Part shown: positions 36,448-45,180 of the stretch, piece by piece
How positions within the stretch are numbered: the stretch's first letter is position 1
Layout of the letters: each line of letters begins with the position of its first letter
Source of the DNA: Ktedonospora formicarum
Lineage (GTDB): Bacteria; Chloroflexota; Ktedonobacteria; Ktedonobacterales; Ktedonobacteraceae
Length of the DNA stretch: 64,000 nt
Reading direction: 5' to 3'
Assembly (NCBI RefSeq): GCF_016587355.1
Contig: NZ_BNJF01000002.1
Span: 1,633,258 to 1,697,257, forward strand
Program-made: the position numbers and the translations under genes
The notes under the pieces: generated by a model
The model's database searches: none
What the model was told of the DNA's origin: nothing
Seen by the model: only the letters and a program-made list of their open reading frames with translations

Positions 36448-37398
36448 ATGGCAATGGATGGACGAGATGCCCAGCAGCGAGAACGTCAGGCCATGATGCA
36501 ACAAGCGTATCGTGAGGAACTGATAGAACGCATTGGGCGAACTGTGCATGAGGATGGCGTAGAAGAGCCACTCCCAGGATTGCATCTGGCCCGCTGTTCT
36601 GTGCCTCTCCAATCAGTCCATAGCGTAGTTGAGCCATCCATCTGCGTGATTGTTCAGGGAAGCAAAGAGGTCTTACTCGGTGAGAACCGCTACTGCTATG
36701 ATCCCTCACACTATCTGCTGACCACCGTTGCATTGCCCCGTGTGAGCCAAGTGCTTTCAGCCTCGAAGGATCATCCCTATCTCAGTCTGCGGCTGGAACT
36801 AGATCCCTCTCTGGTGAGTTCAGTTGCTGTTGAGGCGGATCACTCGTGGTCAAAGCAGCGTGCAGCGGTCTCGGCAATCACCGTGAGCCTCCTGGATGGG
36901 AATCTGCTGGAGGCCTTCGTGCGACTGGTAAGGCTGGTGGATGCCCCTGCCCATGCACAGATGCTTGAGCCTTTGATCACGCGGGAAATTCTCTACTGGC
37001 TCCTCATGGGTGAACAGGGGAGTCGCCTCCGCCATCTCGCTCTGCAAGGGGGGTACACCCCCGATATCGCCCAGGCGGTCAAGCGACTCCGGCAACACTA
37101 CGACCAACCCTTACGCATTGAAGAGATTGCGCAGGATCTGGGCATGAGTGTTTCAGGGTTTCATCACCACTTCAAAGCGGTCACTGCACTCAGCCCCTTA
37201 CAATTTCAGAAGCAGCTACGTCTCCAGGAGGCGCGTCGTCTCATGCTTTCAGAAGACCTGGACGCCACAAGTGCGGCTTATCGTGTTGGATACCAGGACG
37301 CCTCCTACTTCAATCGCGAATATAAAAGCCTCTTTGGGACCCCTCCCATGCGCGATGTACAACGACTGCGAGGAGAAACGCTTGCCTTCTCTAGGTAA
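36448..37398 (+). CDS. AraC-family transcriptional regulator
   Basis: 316 residues from ATG 36448 (GGAGGGAAA upstream). The N-terminal ligand domain is of the AraC_N type: LHLARCSVPLQSVHSVVEPSICVIVQG, HYLLTTVALPRVSQVLSAS. The C-terminal pair of HTHs follows: RIEEIAQDLGMSVSGFHHHFKAVTALSPLQFQKQLRLQEARRL and ATSAAYRVGYQDASYFNREYKSLFG. Regulators of this subfamily sit next to aldo/keto reductase and SDR genes and activate them in response to aldehydes or other electrophiles (inference from family context). Here it faces the AKR/SDR cluster. Confidence 0.95.
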   Translation: MAMDGRDAQQRERQAMMQQAYREELIERIGRTVHEDGVEEPLPGLHLARCSVPLQSVHSVVEPSICVIVQGSKEVLLGENRYCYDPSHYLLTTVALPRVSQVLSASKDHPYLSLRLELDPSLVSSVAVEADHSWSKQRAAVSAITVSLLDGNLLEAFVRLVRLVDAPAHAQMLEPLITREILYWLLMGEQGSRLRHLALQGGYTPDIAQAVKRLRQHYDQPLRIEEIAQDLGMSVSGFHHHFKAVTALSPLQFQKQLRLQEARRLMLSEDLDATSAAYRVGYQDASYFNREYKSLFGTPPMRDVQRLRGETLAFSR

Positions 37399-37788
37399 TG
37401 AGAAAGATGGCCTTCTCGATACAAAATAAGACGCATCAAGCCACAAACCGTTCTCCCAGACGGGCTGATTGTGTTGATCGGTTCTCTTTATGAGAACAGT
37501 CTTTTTAATGAAGAAGATAAGACAAAAGAGAATGCAACTGAATGCTATAGATGGTCTTCACATATCAACTACCATTGCTATACACTGGTGCTTGCGAGCC
37601 ATTGAACTTCCTATCGTTACCAAGAGCCATTTCAGACAAGAGTGATTACTGATCTGTCGCGCTCGGCCGATGATGTTGGGATTTACACCCGAGCCGTTTC
37701 AATCCCGATGATATACGCCTTCACGTTGTATTTTTCGTGTACAGGTCTCTTATGCCAAAATGCAGGTATGCCAAAATGCAGGGAGATG
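37399..37788. other. Intergenic stretch with a 16-bp tandem repeat
   Basis: No gene. 37751-37782 is TATGCCAAAATGCAGG twice, directly after the convergent end of the P450 gene. Nothing resembling a strong terminator was seen. Confidence 0.5.
37751..37782. repeat. Two perfect 16-bp tandem repeats
   Basis: TATGCCAAAATGCAGG at 37751-37766 and again at 37767-37782, 7 bases beyond the P450 stop codon. Confidence 0.8.
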
Positions 37789-39258
37789 TTACTGGCCCCT
37801 CTTAAAGCCGATATTGTCCAGAACAACCGTTGCTGGTCCTACCGGTAACAACTCGGCAGGGTCGATGTTGAGTCTGGTGAAGACAATCTTTTCGCTCCAC
37901 ACTTTTCTGAGAAGATCTTTGAAGAAACCAATGGTGAGGAACTCGCCCGCGCAACGGCGATATCCAAAGCCGAATGGTGCATACCCGGCATCGTCGCATA
38001 CTGGATAGGTCTGGTTATCGACACACGCGTACACGGCGCCAAACGCGCTGTTGATGATCGAAGCCTGTCGACCGTCCTTGACGTGAAAGGCTCTCCTACT
38101 GAAGGGGCATTGGGCTAACCCGGCTTGCTTGCACTTGGCCTCGTTGTTCTGTTCACTCGTCGGAGCCTGCTGATAGCGATCCGGGTCGAAATCATTCGGC
38201 TTGTTCCAGTGAAGAGGGTCTCTGCTGGTTTCCAGATGAGGCGTAATAATGGTGCTGAGGCCAGTGGACCCGGTGCCAAAAGCTTGTTCCTGAGCAGGTA
38301 GCACTGAGGCGCTGCCGCGGTTGGGCGAGATGGTCCGGAATAACTCCATCACGAAACGGTCAAGCCTGCTGAAGGCGGCGTTGTCTGTTTCGTCGGGGCC
38401 ACGCTTCATAGTCTTTTCAAACCATGAACGGACAGCCAGGTCTCCATATGTTGCCTCCAGTCGGTCCATCATATTGTAGAGCATAGTGCCCCACTGGCTG
38501 AACGCCAGAAAATTGTGAAAGCACTCGAAGACGATGTCCTTCCTCCTGAAGTTCTCCCCCAGCGCGCCGTTCTTGATCCAGTAGTAGACCAGGGTCTTCT
38601 CTGGATTAGGCACATGACCGTCGACCAGATCTTGTACCTGCTGGTCAATCCAGTTTTTGAGTAGGTGACGGAGCTGGCGCACACGCATGTAGTTGTCATG
38701 GACGACCTGCAAGGTTGGGTACCTGAAGCCGAAGACAGCCACGAAGCTCTGGCCGATCTGCTTGATTTCAGGCGGAATGTCGTTCCCTGTGACGCCAAGG
38801 TGAAGGTCCCAGTACATGTCAAAATATCTCTGGTAGTACTGGCTCATCAGTGGTTTGCCTTCGTTTTGTTCGTCGAAGAGGGAATCGAGGAAGCGTTTGA
38901 TCTTGTCCGAATACATTGGACCATACAGATCCGGCGTGACAGCCGAGTAGTAGATCCTCTTTCTCTCGTTATGTGGCCCGCGTTTCTGGTATCCCTGGAT
39001 GAAGACTGTGAGTCCCTCCTTCTCCATATTCAGCTCCCAATTGTCGTAGAGCATCCCAACGAGGTGATCTGGCATTGCCGCCTCCTTGCTCAGAGTGAGG
39101 TCAATCATAGGAAGCAATGGCCGCTCACCCTGATAGATGGTGCTGCGGAAAAACGGCTTCACAGCGCCCTGAATATAAACAGGATCGAAGGTGGACGGCA
39201 TCTTCCTGGTATCGGGAGCTCTATTCCGCTGGTCAACAGTTTTCTCTGGATCAATCAT
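37789..39258 (-). CDS. Atypical cytochrome P450 (non-monooxygenase-like)
   Basis: 489 residues. The haem loop is APFGFGYRRCAGEF with ligand Cys436. The K-helix ExxR is E305-R308 (VMELFRTISPN), and the PERF-like segment is NDFDPDRYQQ. The I-helix (residues 241-265) reads ECFHNFLAFSQWGTMLYNMM and lacks the acid-Thr pair that activates oxygen. Similar departures mark CYP74, CYP8A and P450 peroxygenases, which use hydroperoxides. It is therefore predicted to rearrange or use a peroxide substrate. Last gene of the DyP operon; no ferredoxin partner is nearby. The exact CYP family is unknown. Confidence 0.85.
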   Translation of the reverse strand: MIDPEKTVDQRNRAPDTRKMPSTFDPVYIQGAVKPFFRSTIYQGERPLLPMIDLTLSKEAAMPDHLVGMLYDNWELNMEKEGLTVFIQGYQKRGPHNERKRIYYSAVTPDLYGPMYSDKIKRFLDSLFDEQNEGKPLMSQYYQRYFDMYWDLHLGVTGNDIPPEIKQIGQSFVAVFGFRYPTLQVVHDNYMRVRQLRHLLKNWIDQQVQDLVDGHVPNPEKTLVYYWIKNGALGENFRRKDIVFECFHNFLAFSQWGTMLYNMMDRLEATYGDLAVRSWFEKTMKRGPDETDNAAFSRLDRFVMELFRTISPNRGSASVLPAQEQAFGTGSTGLSTIITPHLETSRDPLHWNKPNDFDPDRYQQAPTSEQNNEAKCKQAGLAQCPFSRRAFHVKDGRQASIINSAFGAVYACVDNQTYPVCDDAGYAPFGFGYRRCAGEFLTIGFFKDLLRKVWSEKIVFTRLNIDPAELLPVGPATVVLDNIGFKRGQ

Positions 39259-39325
39259 GTTCTAGTTCTTCCTTCTCTTTTTAATCGCTCAAGACCTCTT
39301 TGGGATTCTGCCCTGCCACTCCCTT

Positions 39326-40372
39326 TCATGATGAAACAGTCCTTTTTTGAGTGGAGGGCATCTGGCTGAGGAAGGTGATCACAAGGACGATCCCCGCACC
39401 AACCAGGATGGTTACCACTCGCCATACGGCAAGGGATTGGCCCGACATCTTGATACTGATGAGTAGCAGGATAAGGATCGTAAAAAAGAAGAGATGCAGG
39501 AAGTAGTTCAGCTCTTTGATGGCGAATGCCAGGAACGTGCTCGCCACCACGATCAGCCCTACCACCAAAGCGTTCTGTACGCTACCAATCAAGACCGCTG
39601 CCAGGAACGCACCCAGGAACGTCGCAATGACATTTTGTAGTGCCATCCTTAGCGAGACCTTCTGATCCTGCTGGGTGCAGATGATGACGGTGAGGGTCGC
39701 CCAATAGAATGGCGCTTCACCTAAGATCCAGCCGCTCCCTGCTGCAACTGCTGCTCCCACTGCACGCAACAAGCTAAAGCGCAGTAGTGGGGGGGGCAAC
39801 GTGAACTGCGCTGTGAGCGTAGTGCGTCTTGGTTGTGGCCTGTTTGATCGTACTTCGTTTCTCATCCTACTACGGTGTGATTGGAGCCATGCAAACAAGA
39901 GCATGAACAGCATCAAGATCACCCCACCGAGCAGAAAGCCTCCCGCCGCTGGTAGCGATGTTTGCGAACCGCTACGGTTCGCAAGCGAGATCACGAATGT
40001 GATCGTCAAAAGCAATCCCACGACAGCCGCGGCCTGACCATACACCGAGAGGAGTCCGCTGAGGAAAACCATGAGGAAGATCTCCACAATCTCGACCCAC
40101 CATGGCCCACCAATGAGCCGACCCAGTGCGGTTATGAGAGCGCCGCCGACTGCAATCGTTCCCAAAGACCACGCCTGTGTGCGGGGCGACGTGCCGACGT
40201 CCCCGAATGAGGTAAGCAATGCGCCAGTCATGACCAGGATACCAAGGGATCTCTGACCAAGTATGGTCAGGACAAGCAGAGGCAGAAACATCGCCAGGGC
40301 GGTATAGAAGCCTTTGCCTGGATATAGCTTAGCGCCGGAGTTATTGTGGAATAAAACCCCCATTCTTCCCAT
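39326..40372 (-). CDS. FUSC-like inner-membrane permease
   Basis: 348 residues from ATG 40372, which follows AAGGAGAG. It has two bundles of about five membrane helices: residues 20-145 and 215-340, with a polar loop between that holds RSRMRNEVRSNRPQPRR. The second bundle contains EAPFYWATLTVIICTQQD and SLRMALQNVIATFLGAFLAA, the hallmark of the FUSC/aromatic-acid exporter family. It would export small, perhaps aromatic or fatty-acid-derived, compounds. Its place between a DyP peroxidase and a P450 suggests it exports their product or a toxic precursor. Confidence 0.85.
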   Translation of the reverse strand: MGRMGVLFHNNSGAKLYPGKGFYTALAMFLPLLVLTILGQRSLGILVMTGALLTSFGDVGTSPRTQAWSLGTIAVGGALITALGRLIGGPWWVEIVEIFLMVFLSGLLSVYGQAAAVVGLLLTITFVISLANRSGSQTSLPAAGGFLLGGVILMLFMLLFAWLQSHRSRMRNEVRSNRPQPRRTTLTAQFTLPPPLLRFSLLRAVGAAVAAGSGWILGEAPFYWATLTVIICTQQDQKVSLRMALQNVIATFLGAFLAAVLIGSVQNALVVGLIVVASTFLAFAIKELNYFLHLFFFTILILLLISIKMSGQSLAVWRVVTILVGAGIVLVITFLSQMPSTQKRTVSS

Positions 40373-40477
40373 TAGTCTCTCCTTCCTCGCCAATTTCGAC
40401 CTCTGGCCATGCCAGGAGTGTGGCCATGCATGCACTCCATTTGTGTCAACACGGTCGTGAGTTGGTTTGGATTCTGA

Positions 40478-41821
40478 CTAGCGTTCTCTCCCCTCGGCAA
40501 CATACTCGGCGTCCGCCAGCCACTGTAATGCCCGCAGGCCAGGCAGAAAGAAGTATTCTCCGCCGCGATTGGTCACGAACTGCGGCAAGCCATGGAGGCG
40601 TTGGCGGATAGGCTGCTTGGGGATGGTGAACACACCAGTCCCATCATTGGGCCCACATATCGGATCTTTCTCACTAGGTGCCCCAATGAAAATACCCTGA
40701 TTGACCCACTCACTCTGAACAAATTCGAACTGCCGCGAAAGTGAGGCACCAATGAAGACGAAAATGATGCCACGATCGGCTCCATCGTCCTGCAGAATCC
40801 CCTCAGGAAGGAGGGGACCGTAGACGGTGCCGCGGCGAATCAAGCGATGGCGATTGACCTGGGTGATTTCGTGCTTGAATTGGTCACGTGGGTTCACGCG
40901 CCGTGCATGCGATCCAAGCGGGCATTTGAGACCCTTGGGGTCGGAGTCCGCGTAGAGAAAATCGTTGTTGCGTCGCGGATCGGCCCCTAATTCCGGGTCA
41001 TCGTGCTCTGGACAGAGCATGAGGGGTGCGCCACTACGCCAGCGACCCATCATCTTGGCGGCCAGCCATTCTTCTCCCGCCGCGCTGGTGGTGTGTGCCG
41101 CTAGGTATTGGCGGAACGCGGCCACATCTTGATGCAGTTTTCTCAAGGCTACATACGACCCGTTTTGGCCCAGCACCTCGGGTTGGGGTTGCGGAGGCAA
41201 CCTTCCTGACTCGTCGATATATCCCAAAATAAATTCCCCCGCCTTGAGCGGAGCTTCCTGGCGATTGCTTCCAGCAATCCCGCTCCCCTCGATCACTGGT
41301 TGCCCGATGCTGTCTCGAAAGCCGAATGGTTCGCGCCCTGTGGGAAGTTGATAACAGTCCTGCCGGTAGATCGCCGTCACTCCGGGCATCTGCAGGTAGG
41401 CTTGCCTTGCAGGCTCCAGGACCTTTGCCAGACGTGTCTGATCAGGAGCGAGTGCGGCAATCACGAGATGGACCTCCGACGTGCCCAACGGCCACTCCCA
41501 CTTTTCAGGAGCGCTCTCGCCCACATCACCCAGTTCCGCGGCACGGGCCGCCATTCCCTGCTGGAACTCCGGTGAGAAGCTCTCAAGCGATGCTTGGGGG
41601 ACGCCTAACGCCTTCAGGCCATGATAGGAAAGCGCCACCGCCACCCAGGCATCGCCTGCAGGACTGGTTAGATCAGTGGCCGAGGCAATCGCAGGTGTGA
41701 GCCGCTTCAGCAACAGATGACCTCCGGCGCGATCATCGATGCGAAGCATGATGTACGTTGCGGCATACGGCGTCGGACGAGGGCGGAGCACGCCGCTCTG
41801 AATGTCGTTGAATTCAAGCAT
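40478..41821 (-). CDS. DyP-type haem peroxidase
   Basis: 447 residues from ATG 41821, which follows AGGAGG. The distal catalytic Asp170 lies in GFRDSIGQP (the common motif is GxxDG; here Ser replaces the Gly). The proximal haem ligand His305 is in GSHARRVNPRD and the distal Arg330 in RLIRRGTVYG. The C-terminal block GIIFVFIGASLSRQFEFVQSEWVNQG is typical of the large C/D-type DyP enzymes. No Tat signal or encapsulin-targeting tail is evident, so it is cytoplasmic. It would oxidise organic substrates with hydrogen or organic peroxide. Confidence 0.93.
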   Translation of the reverse strand: MLEFNDIQSGVLRPRPTPYAATYIMLRIDDRAGGHLLLKRLTPAIASATDLTSPAGDAWVAVALSYHGLKALGVPQASLESFSPEFQQGMAARAAELGDVGESAPEKWEWPLGTSEVHLVIAALAPDQTRLAKVLEPARQAYLQMPGVTAIYRQDCYQLPTGREPFGFRDSIGQPVIEGSGIAGSNRQEAPLKAGEFILGYIDESGRLPPQPQPEVLGQNGSYVALRKLHQDVAAFRQYLAAHTTSAAGEEWLAAKMMGRWRSGAPLMLCPEHDDPELGADPRRNNDFLYADSDPKGLKCPLGSHARRVNPRDQFKHEITQVNRHRLIRRGTVYGPLLPEGILQDDGADRGIIFVFIGASLSRQFEFVQSEWVNQGIFIGAPSEKDPICGPNDGTGVFTIPKQPIRQRLHGLPQFVTNRGGEYFFLPGLRALQWLADAEYVAEGRER

Positions 41822-41932
41822 AGTTGATCCTCCTGGTGCCACTGTCCCAGGCGTTGTCGGGAAACGATTGCTTGTTATCGGATTGGGCTTCGCCCAATCC
41901 CGCCTGCTGCGAGGCTTGAGCCGTCCTCTCGG

Positions 41933-42478
41933 TTACGTTGCCGCCTGGTCAAGCAGCGGTTTCAACGCCGGGTGCTGCAGCGCCTGCTCAGCCTCAGGGT
42001 TGTCGAGCACCTGCTGGAACGCGTGCTGCAGTTCCAGCGCTTTCCAGATCTGCTTGACTGTGGGCTCGGGATAGCTGCTATCATAAGCAAGCGCTTCATA
42101 TTGGTGCACCGTTAACCAGTCCCTGACGCTCGGGTCCGTGATGCCCGGGTAGTCCTCTACATGAGACCAGAATTCCGCGAACGATTGCGAGACGGCGTTA
42201 TCGGCAACGGCAAAGTCATCGATGTACTTATCCCACGTGCCGTCAAAGCTGCTGCAAAATAGGAGCCGCGTATCATTGTCGATAAGAGCCACCCTGGCTT
42301 CATGTATCGTGCCGAACTTTTTGGCGTCCTCTATGCGGTGGGGATCGGCGGCTCTCCGCTTGATAGCCTCGCGCAGCGCTTGTTGGTGGCCTGGTTTGAC
42401 GGTTCCAATGACAGTAAATTCTGTCCTCACTCCAGACTTCAGCCCCTTCCGCTTTGGATGCTCCTTTGTTGACTCCAT
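41933..42478 (-). CDS. Uncharacterised alpha/beta-barrel protein before the DyP gene
   Basis: 181 residues. ATG 42478 follows AAAGGAG. The start resembles DyP-like dimeric alpha/beta-barrel proteins: TEFTVIGTVKPGHQQALREAIKR, then TIHEARVALIDNDTRLLFCSSFDGTWDKYIDDFA. The C-terminal third is helical. No haem ligand or catalytic residue could be assigned. It is first in the minus-strand operon, 112 bases before the DyP gene, and probably acts with that peroxidase. Function unknown. Confidence 0.75.
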   Translation of the reverse strand: MESTKEHPKRKGLKSGVRTEFTVIGTVKPGHQQALREAIKRRAADPHRIEDAKKFGTIHEARVALIDNDTRLLFCSSFDGTWDKYIDDFAVADNAVSQSFAEFWSHVEDYPGITDPSVRDWLTVHQYEALAYDSSYPEPTVKQIWKALELQHAFQQVLDNPEAEQALQHPALKPLLDQAAT

Positions 42479-43068
42479 GGCTTTTGCTCCTTTGTGTGAA
42501 GATTTCTAGCCCCAGCATAGTGCACAAGCGCTGAAGTGGATGAGCTTTCCTTGTATGCGACGTAGGCTCAAGCTCCTCTTTTATGAGAGAAAGAAACGTA
42601 ACGCCACTCTACTTCTGCTCATCTTCGTATCTCCATGAAGCATACTAGATGAGTCCAACACCTTTGCACTCAATCTGCCACACTCTGCCAGAGCCAAAAA
42701 TGAGCTTTTTTTGCGAGCCTGGTACACTCATATTACTAATTGGCTGAAACTCTGACTAAACATGCTGTGCTTGCACATCGTTAGAGTATGTCTTGAGATG
42801 ATAAAATTGGAAATTTCCTAGAGCGTATGGAAATGATGAGACGCTTGCGAATGCAGGAAGCATCAGAAGATTGCTTTGCTATCAAATGCATGTTTTGCTT
42901 GCGCAATTCAGTCCCATGATGTCCACCTTAAGACACTCTCTATAACATCATAGAAGTATTACAGAGGGGGAAGAGCACCGTTCGCTGATTTCTTAATCAA
43001 TCGGATGGGGGGCATACATACCTGTTGCATGCAACGTACAGCCAAATCGCTCGAAGGGGGCCATGGTC
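42479..43068. other. Intergenic region between divergent units
   Basis: No gene. It lies between the start of the DyP operon and the start of the DUF202 gene, so it should contain two outward promoters. No clear operator dyad was found. Confidence 0.5.
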
Positions 43069-43461
43069 ATGGGAGAATTTCACATCAGCACAGATGTAAA
43101 CGCCGCGAAACAGGTCCATGAAGCCATTGAAAAGACGCTCATGGGTTGGATTAAAACGTCTCTTTCGCTGATCGGCTTCGGGTTTGCCCTTGGAGAGGCT
43201 TTTCACCTTGTCAGAGCTGGTGGACCAAGGAATCTCGTGGATACGCTCAGGGAGTATCTTATAACCACAGTTGCGGTCGGACTCATCATCCTTGGCGTGT
43301 TAGGTCTGCTTGGGGCCGTCATTCAGTGTAGATGGAGCCTGAAGCGTTTGAAGCAGGGCTCTGCCACCACGTATGAGAAACCCTGGCGCTTGAGTGTGCT
43401 GGTGGCGATTCTGCTGATGATTATTGGCCTCCTCGCGCTGGTGGCAATGGCTCTTCCATAG
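43069..43461 (+). CDS. DUF202 (YidH-like) membrane protein
   Basis: 130 residues. The ATG at 43069 is preferred over 43063 because GAAGGGGG then lies at proper spacing. It has three membrane helices (about 30-50, 68-90 and 108-128) and a positively charged N-terminal amphipathic part with EKTLMGWIKTSLSLIGFGFAL, the DUF202 signature. Members are small inner-membrane proteins of unknown function. The DUF2252 gene follows on the same strand after 82 bases. Confidence 0.88.
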   Translation: MGEFHISTDVNAAKQVHEAIEKTLMGWIKTSLSLIGFGFALGEAFHLVRAGGPRNLVDTLREYLITTVAVGLIILGVLGLLGAVIQCRWSLKRLKQGSATTYEKPWRLSVLVAILLMIIGLLALVAMALP

Positions 43462-43543
43462 CCTCGTTGATCTCCTCCGGACACCGAAATAACGGAAAAA
43501 TGCAAACGAGAAGACCTGGCTTCATCTGGGTTAGGAGGGAATA

Positions 43544-44920
43544 ATGAGCAACGTTTTGCGATCTTCATCCACACTGTATGCACGAACCAGTGCGGAACGC
43601 TATGCCGCTGGCAAGGCGCTCCGTGCTCATTGCCCTCGTTCCAGCCATGTTCTGTGGGAGTTCGCATCCAATCGTCCAGATCCCTTGAGTATCCTGGAAA
43701 CATCCAATCGCACGAGGGTGAAGCAACTTGTGCCCATCCGCTACGGCCGCATGCTCGTTTCTCCCTACAACTTTTTGCGCGGATCGGCCGCGATGATGGC
43801 ACATGATTTAGCGCGCACGCCCATCACTGGGATCTCGACACAGATTTGTGGCGATGCCCATCTGGGCAACTTCGGGATCTATGCGACTCCTGAGCGCAAC
43901 CTCGTCTTTGACGTGAACGACTTTGACGAGACTGTCTCTGGCCCCTGGGAATGGGACGTGAAACGGCTCGCGACCAGTATTGTTGTGGGGGGGCGGCAGA
44001 ATGGCTTTCCCGCGCGTGATTGTAAGCAAGCGGTTATGAACTGTGTTTCGTCATATCAAGAGCGTATGTATGAGTTTAGTGCGATGCGCCGGATCGATCT
44101 CTGGTATGCGCGTGTGGATGTCGAGCTCCTTCGTACGATCGCTAATCGTGACCTTCTTCCTCGACTTGACCGCGCAATCTCTCGGGCTCAGCAGCGCACC
44201 AGCATTCGCGCGTTTCCCAAACTTACACATGTGGTGAATGGTCAAGTGCGCATTAAGGATGATCCTCCGCTGATTGGTCATCATCCGAACGAGCGTCTCT
44301 CCACGCATTTGCTGGCATTTGTCGCTGGCTACCTGGAATCGACCCGGGAAGAGCAAAAAACGTTGCTCAAATGGTACCAGCCCATCGATCTGGCCTGGAA
44401 AGTGGTGGGAGTAGCCAGTGTTGGCACGCGCTGCTATATCGTGCTGTTGTTGGGGGAAGGAGAGGAAAACGACCCGCTCTTCCTTCAGATCAAGGAAGCA
44501 CGGCCCTCGGCCCTGGAACCCTATACTGGCCCCAGCCCCTATTCCAACCCGGCTCAGCGTATCGTGCATGGACAACGACTCATGCAGGCTGCCAGTGATG
44601 TTTTCTTGGGCTGGACCCAGTTCGAGGACGTCAACTACTATGTACGCCAACTGCGTGATATGGGATGGTCGAGCGACGTGACCACCATGAGTCTTGCCCG
44701 TTTCACCGTATACGCTCAACTGTGTGGATGGGCGCTGGCGAGGGCGCACGCGCGCGCTGGTGATCCGGCGTTGATCAGCGGTTACCTGGGTAAAAGCGAT
44801 TCCTTTGCTCAGGCCCTGTCTGAGTTCGCCTGCGCGTATGCTGATCAGAATGAACGAGACTACGCTAGCTTCATGGCGGGTGTAGAAGCCAAACACATTA
44901 CAGTTATCACAGACAAATAG
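43544..44920 (+). CDS. DUF2252 protein (kinase-like fold)
   Basis: 458 residues from an ATG following GGAGGGAATA. The hallmark segments are LVPIRYGRMLVSPYNFLRGS, CGDAHLGNFGIYATPERNLVFDVNDFDET and WEWDVKRLATSIVVGGR. GDAHxGN and the following Asp-rich strand resemble the catalytic and metal loops of aminoglycoside-phosphotransferase-like kinases, so a phosphotransfer role is plausible but unproven. The C-terminal part (RFTVYAQLCGWALARAHAR, then a conserved YADQNERDYASF) is also typical. Widespread in Actinobacteria and Chloroflexota. Confidence 0.93.
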   Translation: MSNVLRSSSTLYARTSAERYAAGKALRAHCPRSSHVLWEFASNRPDPLSILETSNRTRVKQLVPIRYGRMLVSPYNFLRGSAAMMAHDLARTPITGISTQICGDAHLGNFGIYATPERNLVFDVNDFDETVSGPWEWDVKRLATSIVVGGRQNGFPARDCKQAVMNCVSSYQERMYEFSAMRRIDLWYARVDVELLRTIANRDLLPRLDRAISRAQQRTSIRAFPKLTHVVNGQVRIKDDPPLIGHHPNERLSTHLLAFVAGYLESTREEQKTLLKWYQPIDLAWKVVGVASVGTRCYIVLLLGEGEENDPLFLQIKEARPSALEPYTGPSPYSNPAQRIVHGQRLMQAASDVFLGWTQFEDVNYYVRQLRDMGWSSDVTTMSLARFTVYAQLCGWALARAHARAGDPALISGYLGKSDSFAQALSEFACAYADQNERDYASFMAGVEAKHITVITDK

Positions 44921-44989
44921 ACGATAAAAACTGGATCAGACGTATTGCAGCGACAAGCACCCAGACCCTCATATGTGAGCTCTCTGAGC

Positions 44990-45118
44990 ATGGTCGTGGC
45001 TATTCTGGTCATCAACTTTGGAGGAATGCTGCTTTCGATACCCATGGCCCAGTATATTACTCGGCCAGTTCTCGCGCGCCTTCCAAAAGATTATTGGCTT
45101 CGTGCTCTTGGCATTTAG
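44990..45118 (+). CDS. Possible small membrane protein or membrane-protein remnant
   Basis: A frame of 42 residues with one hydrophobic helix (MVVAILVINFGGMLLSIPMA) and a basic tail (RPVLARLPKDYW). Its start lacks a clear binding site. It may be the C-terminus of a larger transporter lost by deletion. Confidence 0.3.
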   Translation: MVVAILVINFGGMLLSIPMAQYITRPVLARLPKDYWLRALGI

Positions 45119-45180
45119 GGAACGCTTGATCTTGGGAGCGTTCGAGCATCTGGGGATCAATACCATAAAGGGGTTATGAT

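Noticed and set aside
44051..44896. 281-residue minus-strand frame opposite the DUF2252 gene
   Set aside because: Complete overlap with clear DUF2252 motifs on the plus strand; no independent support.
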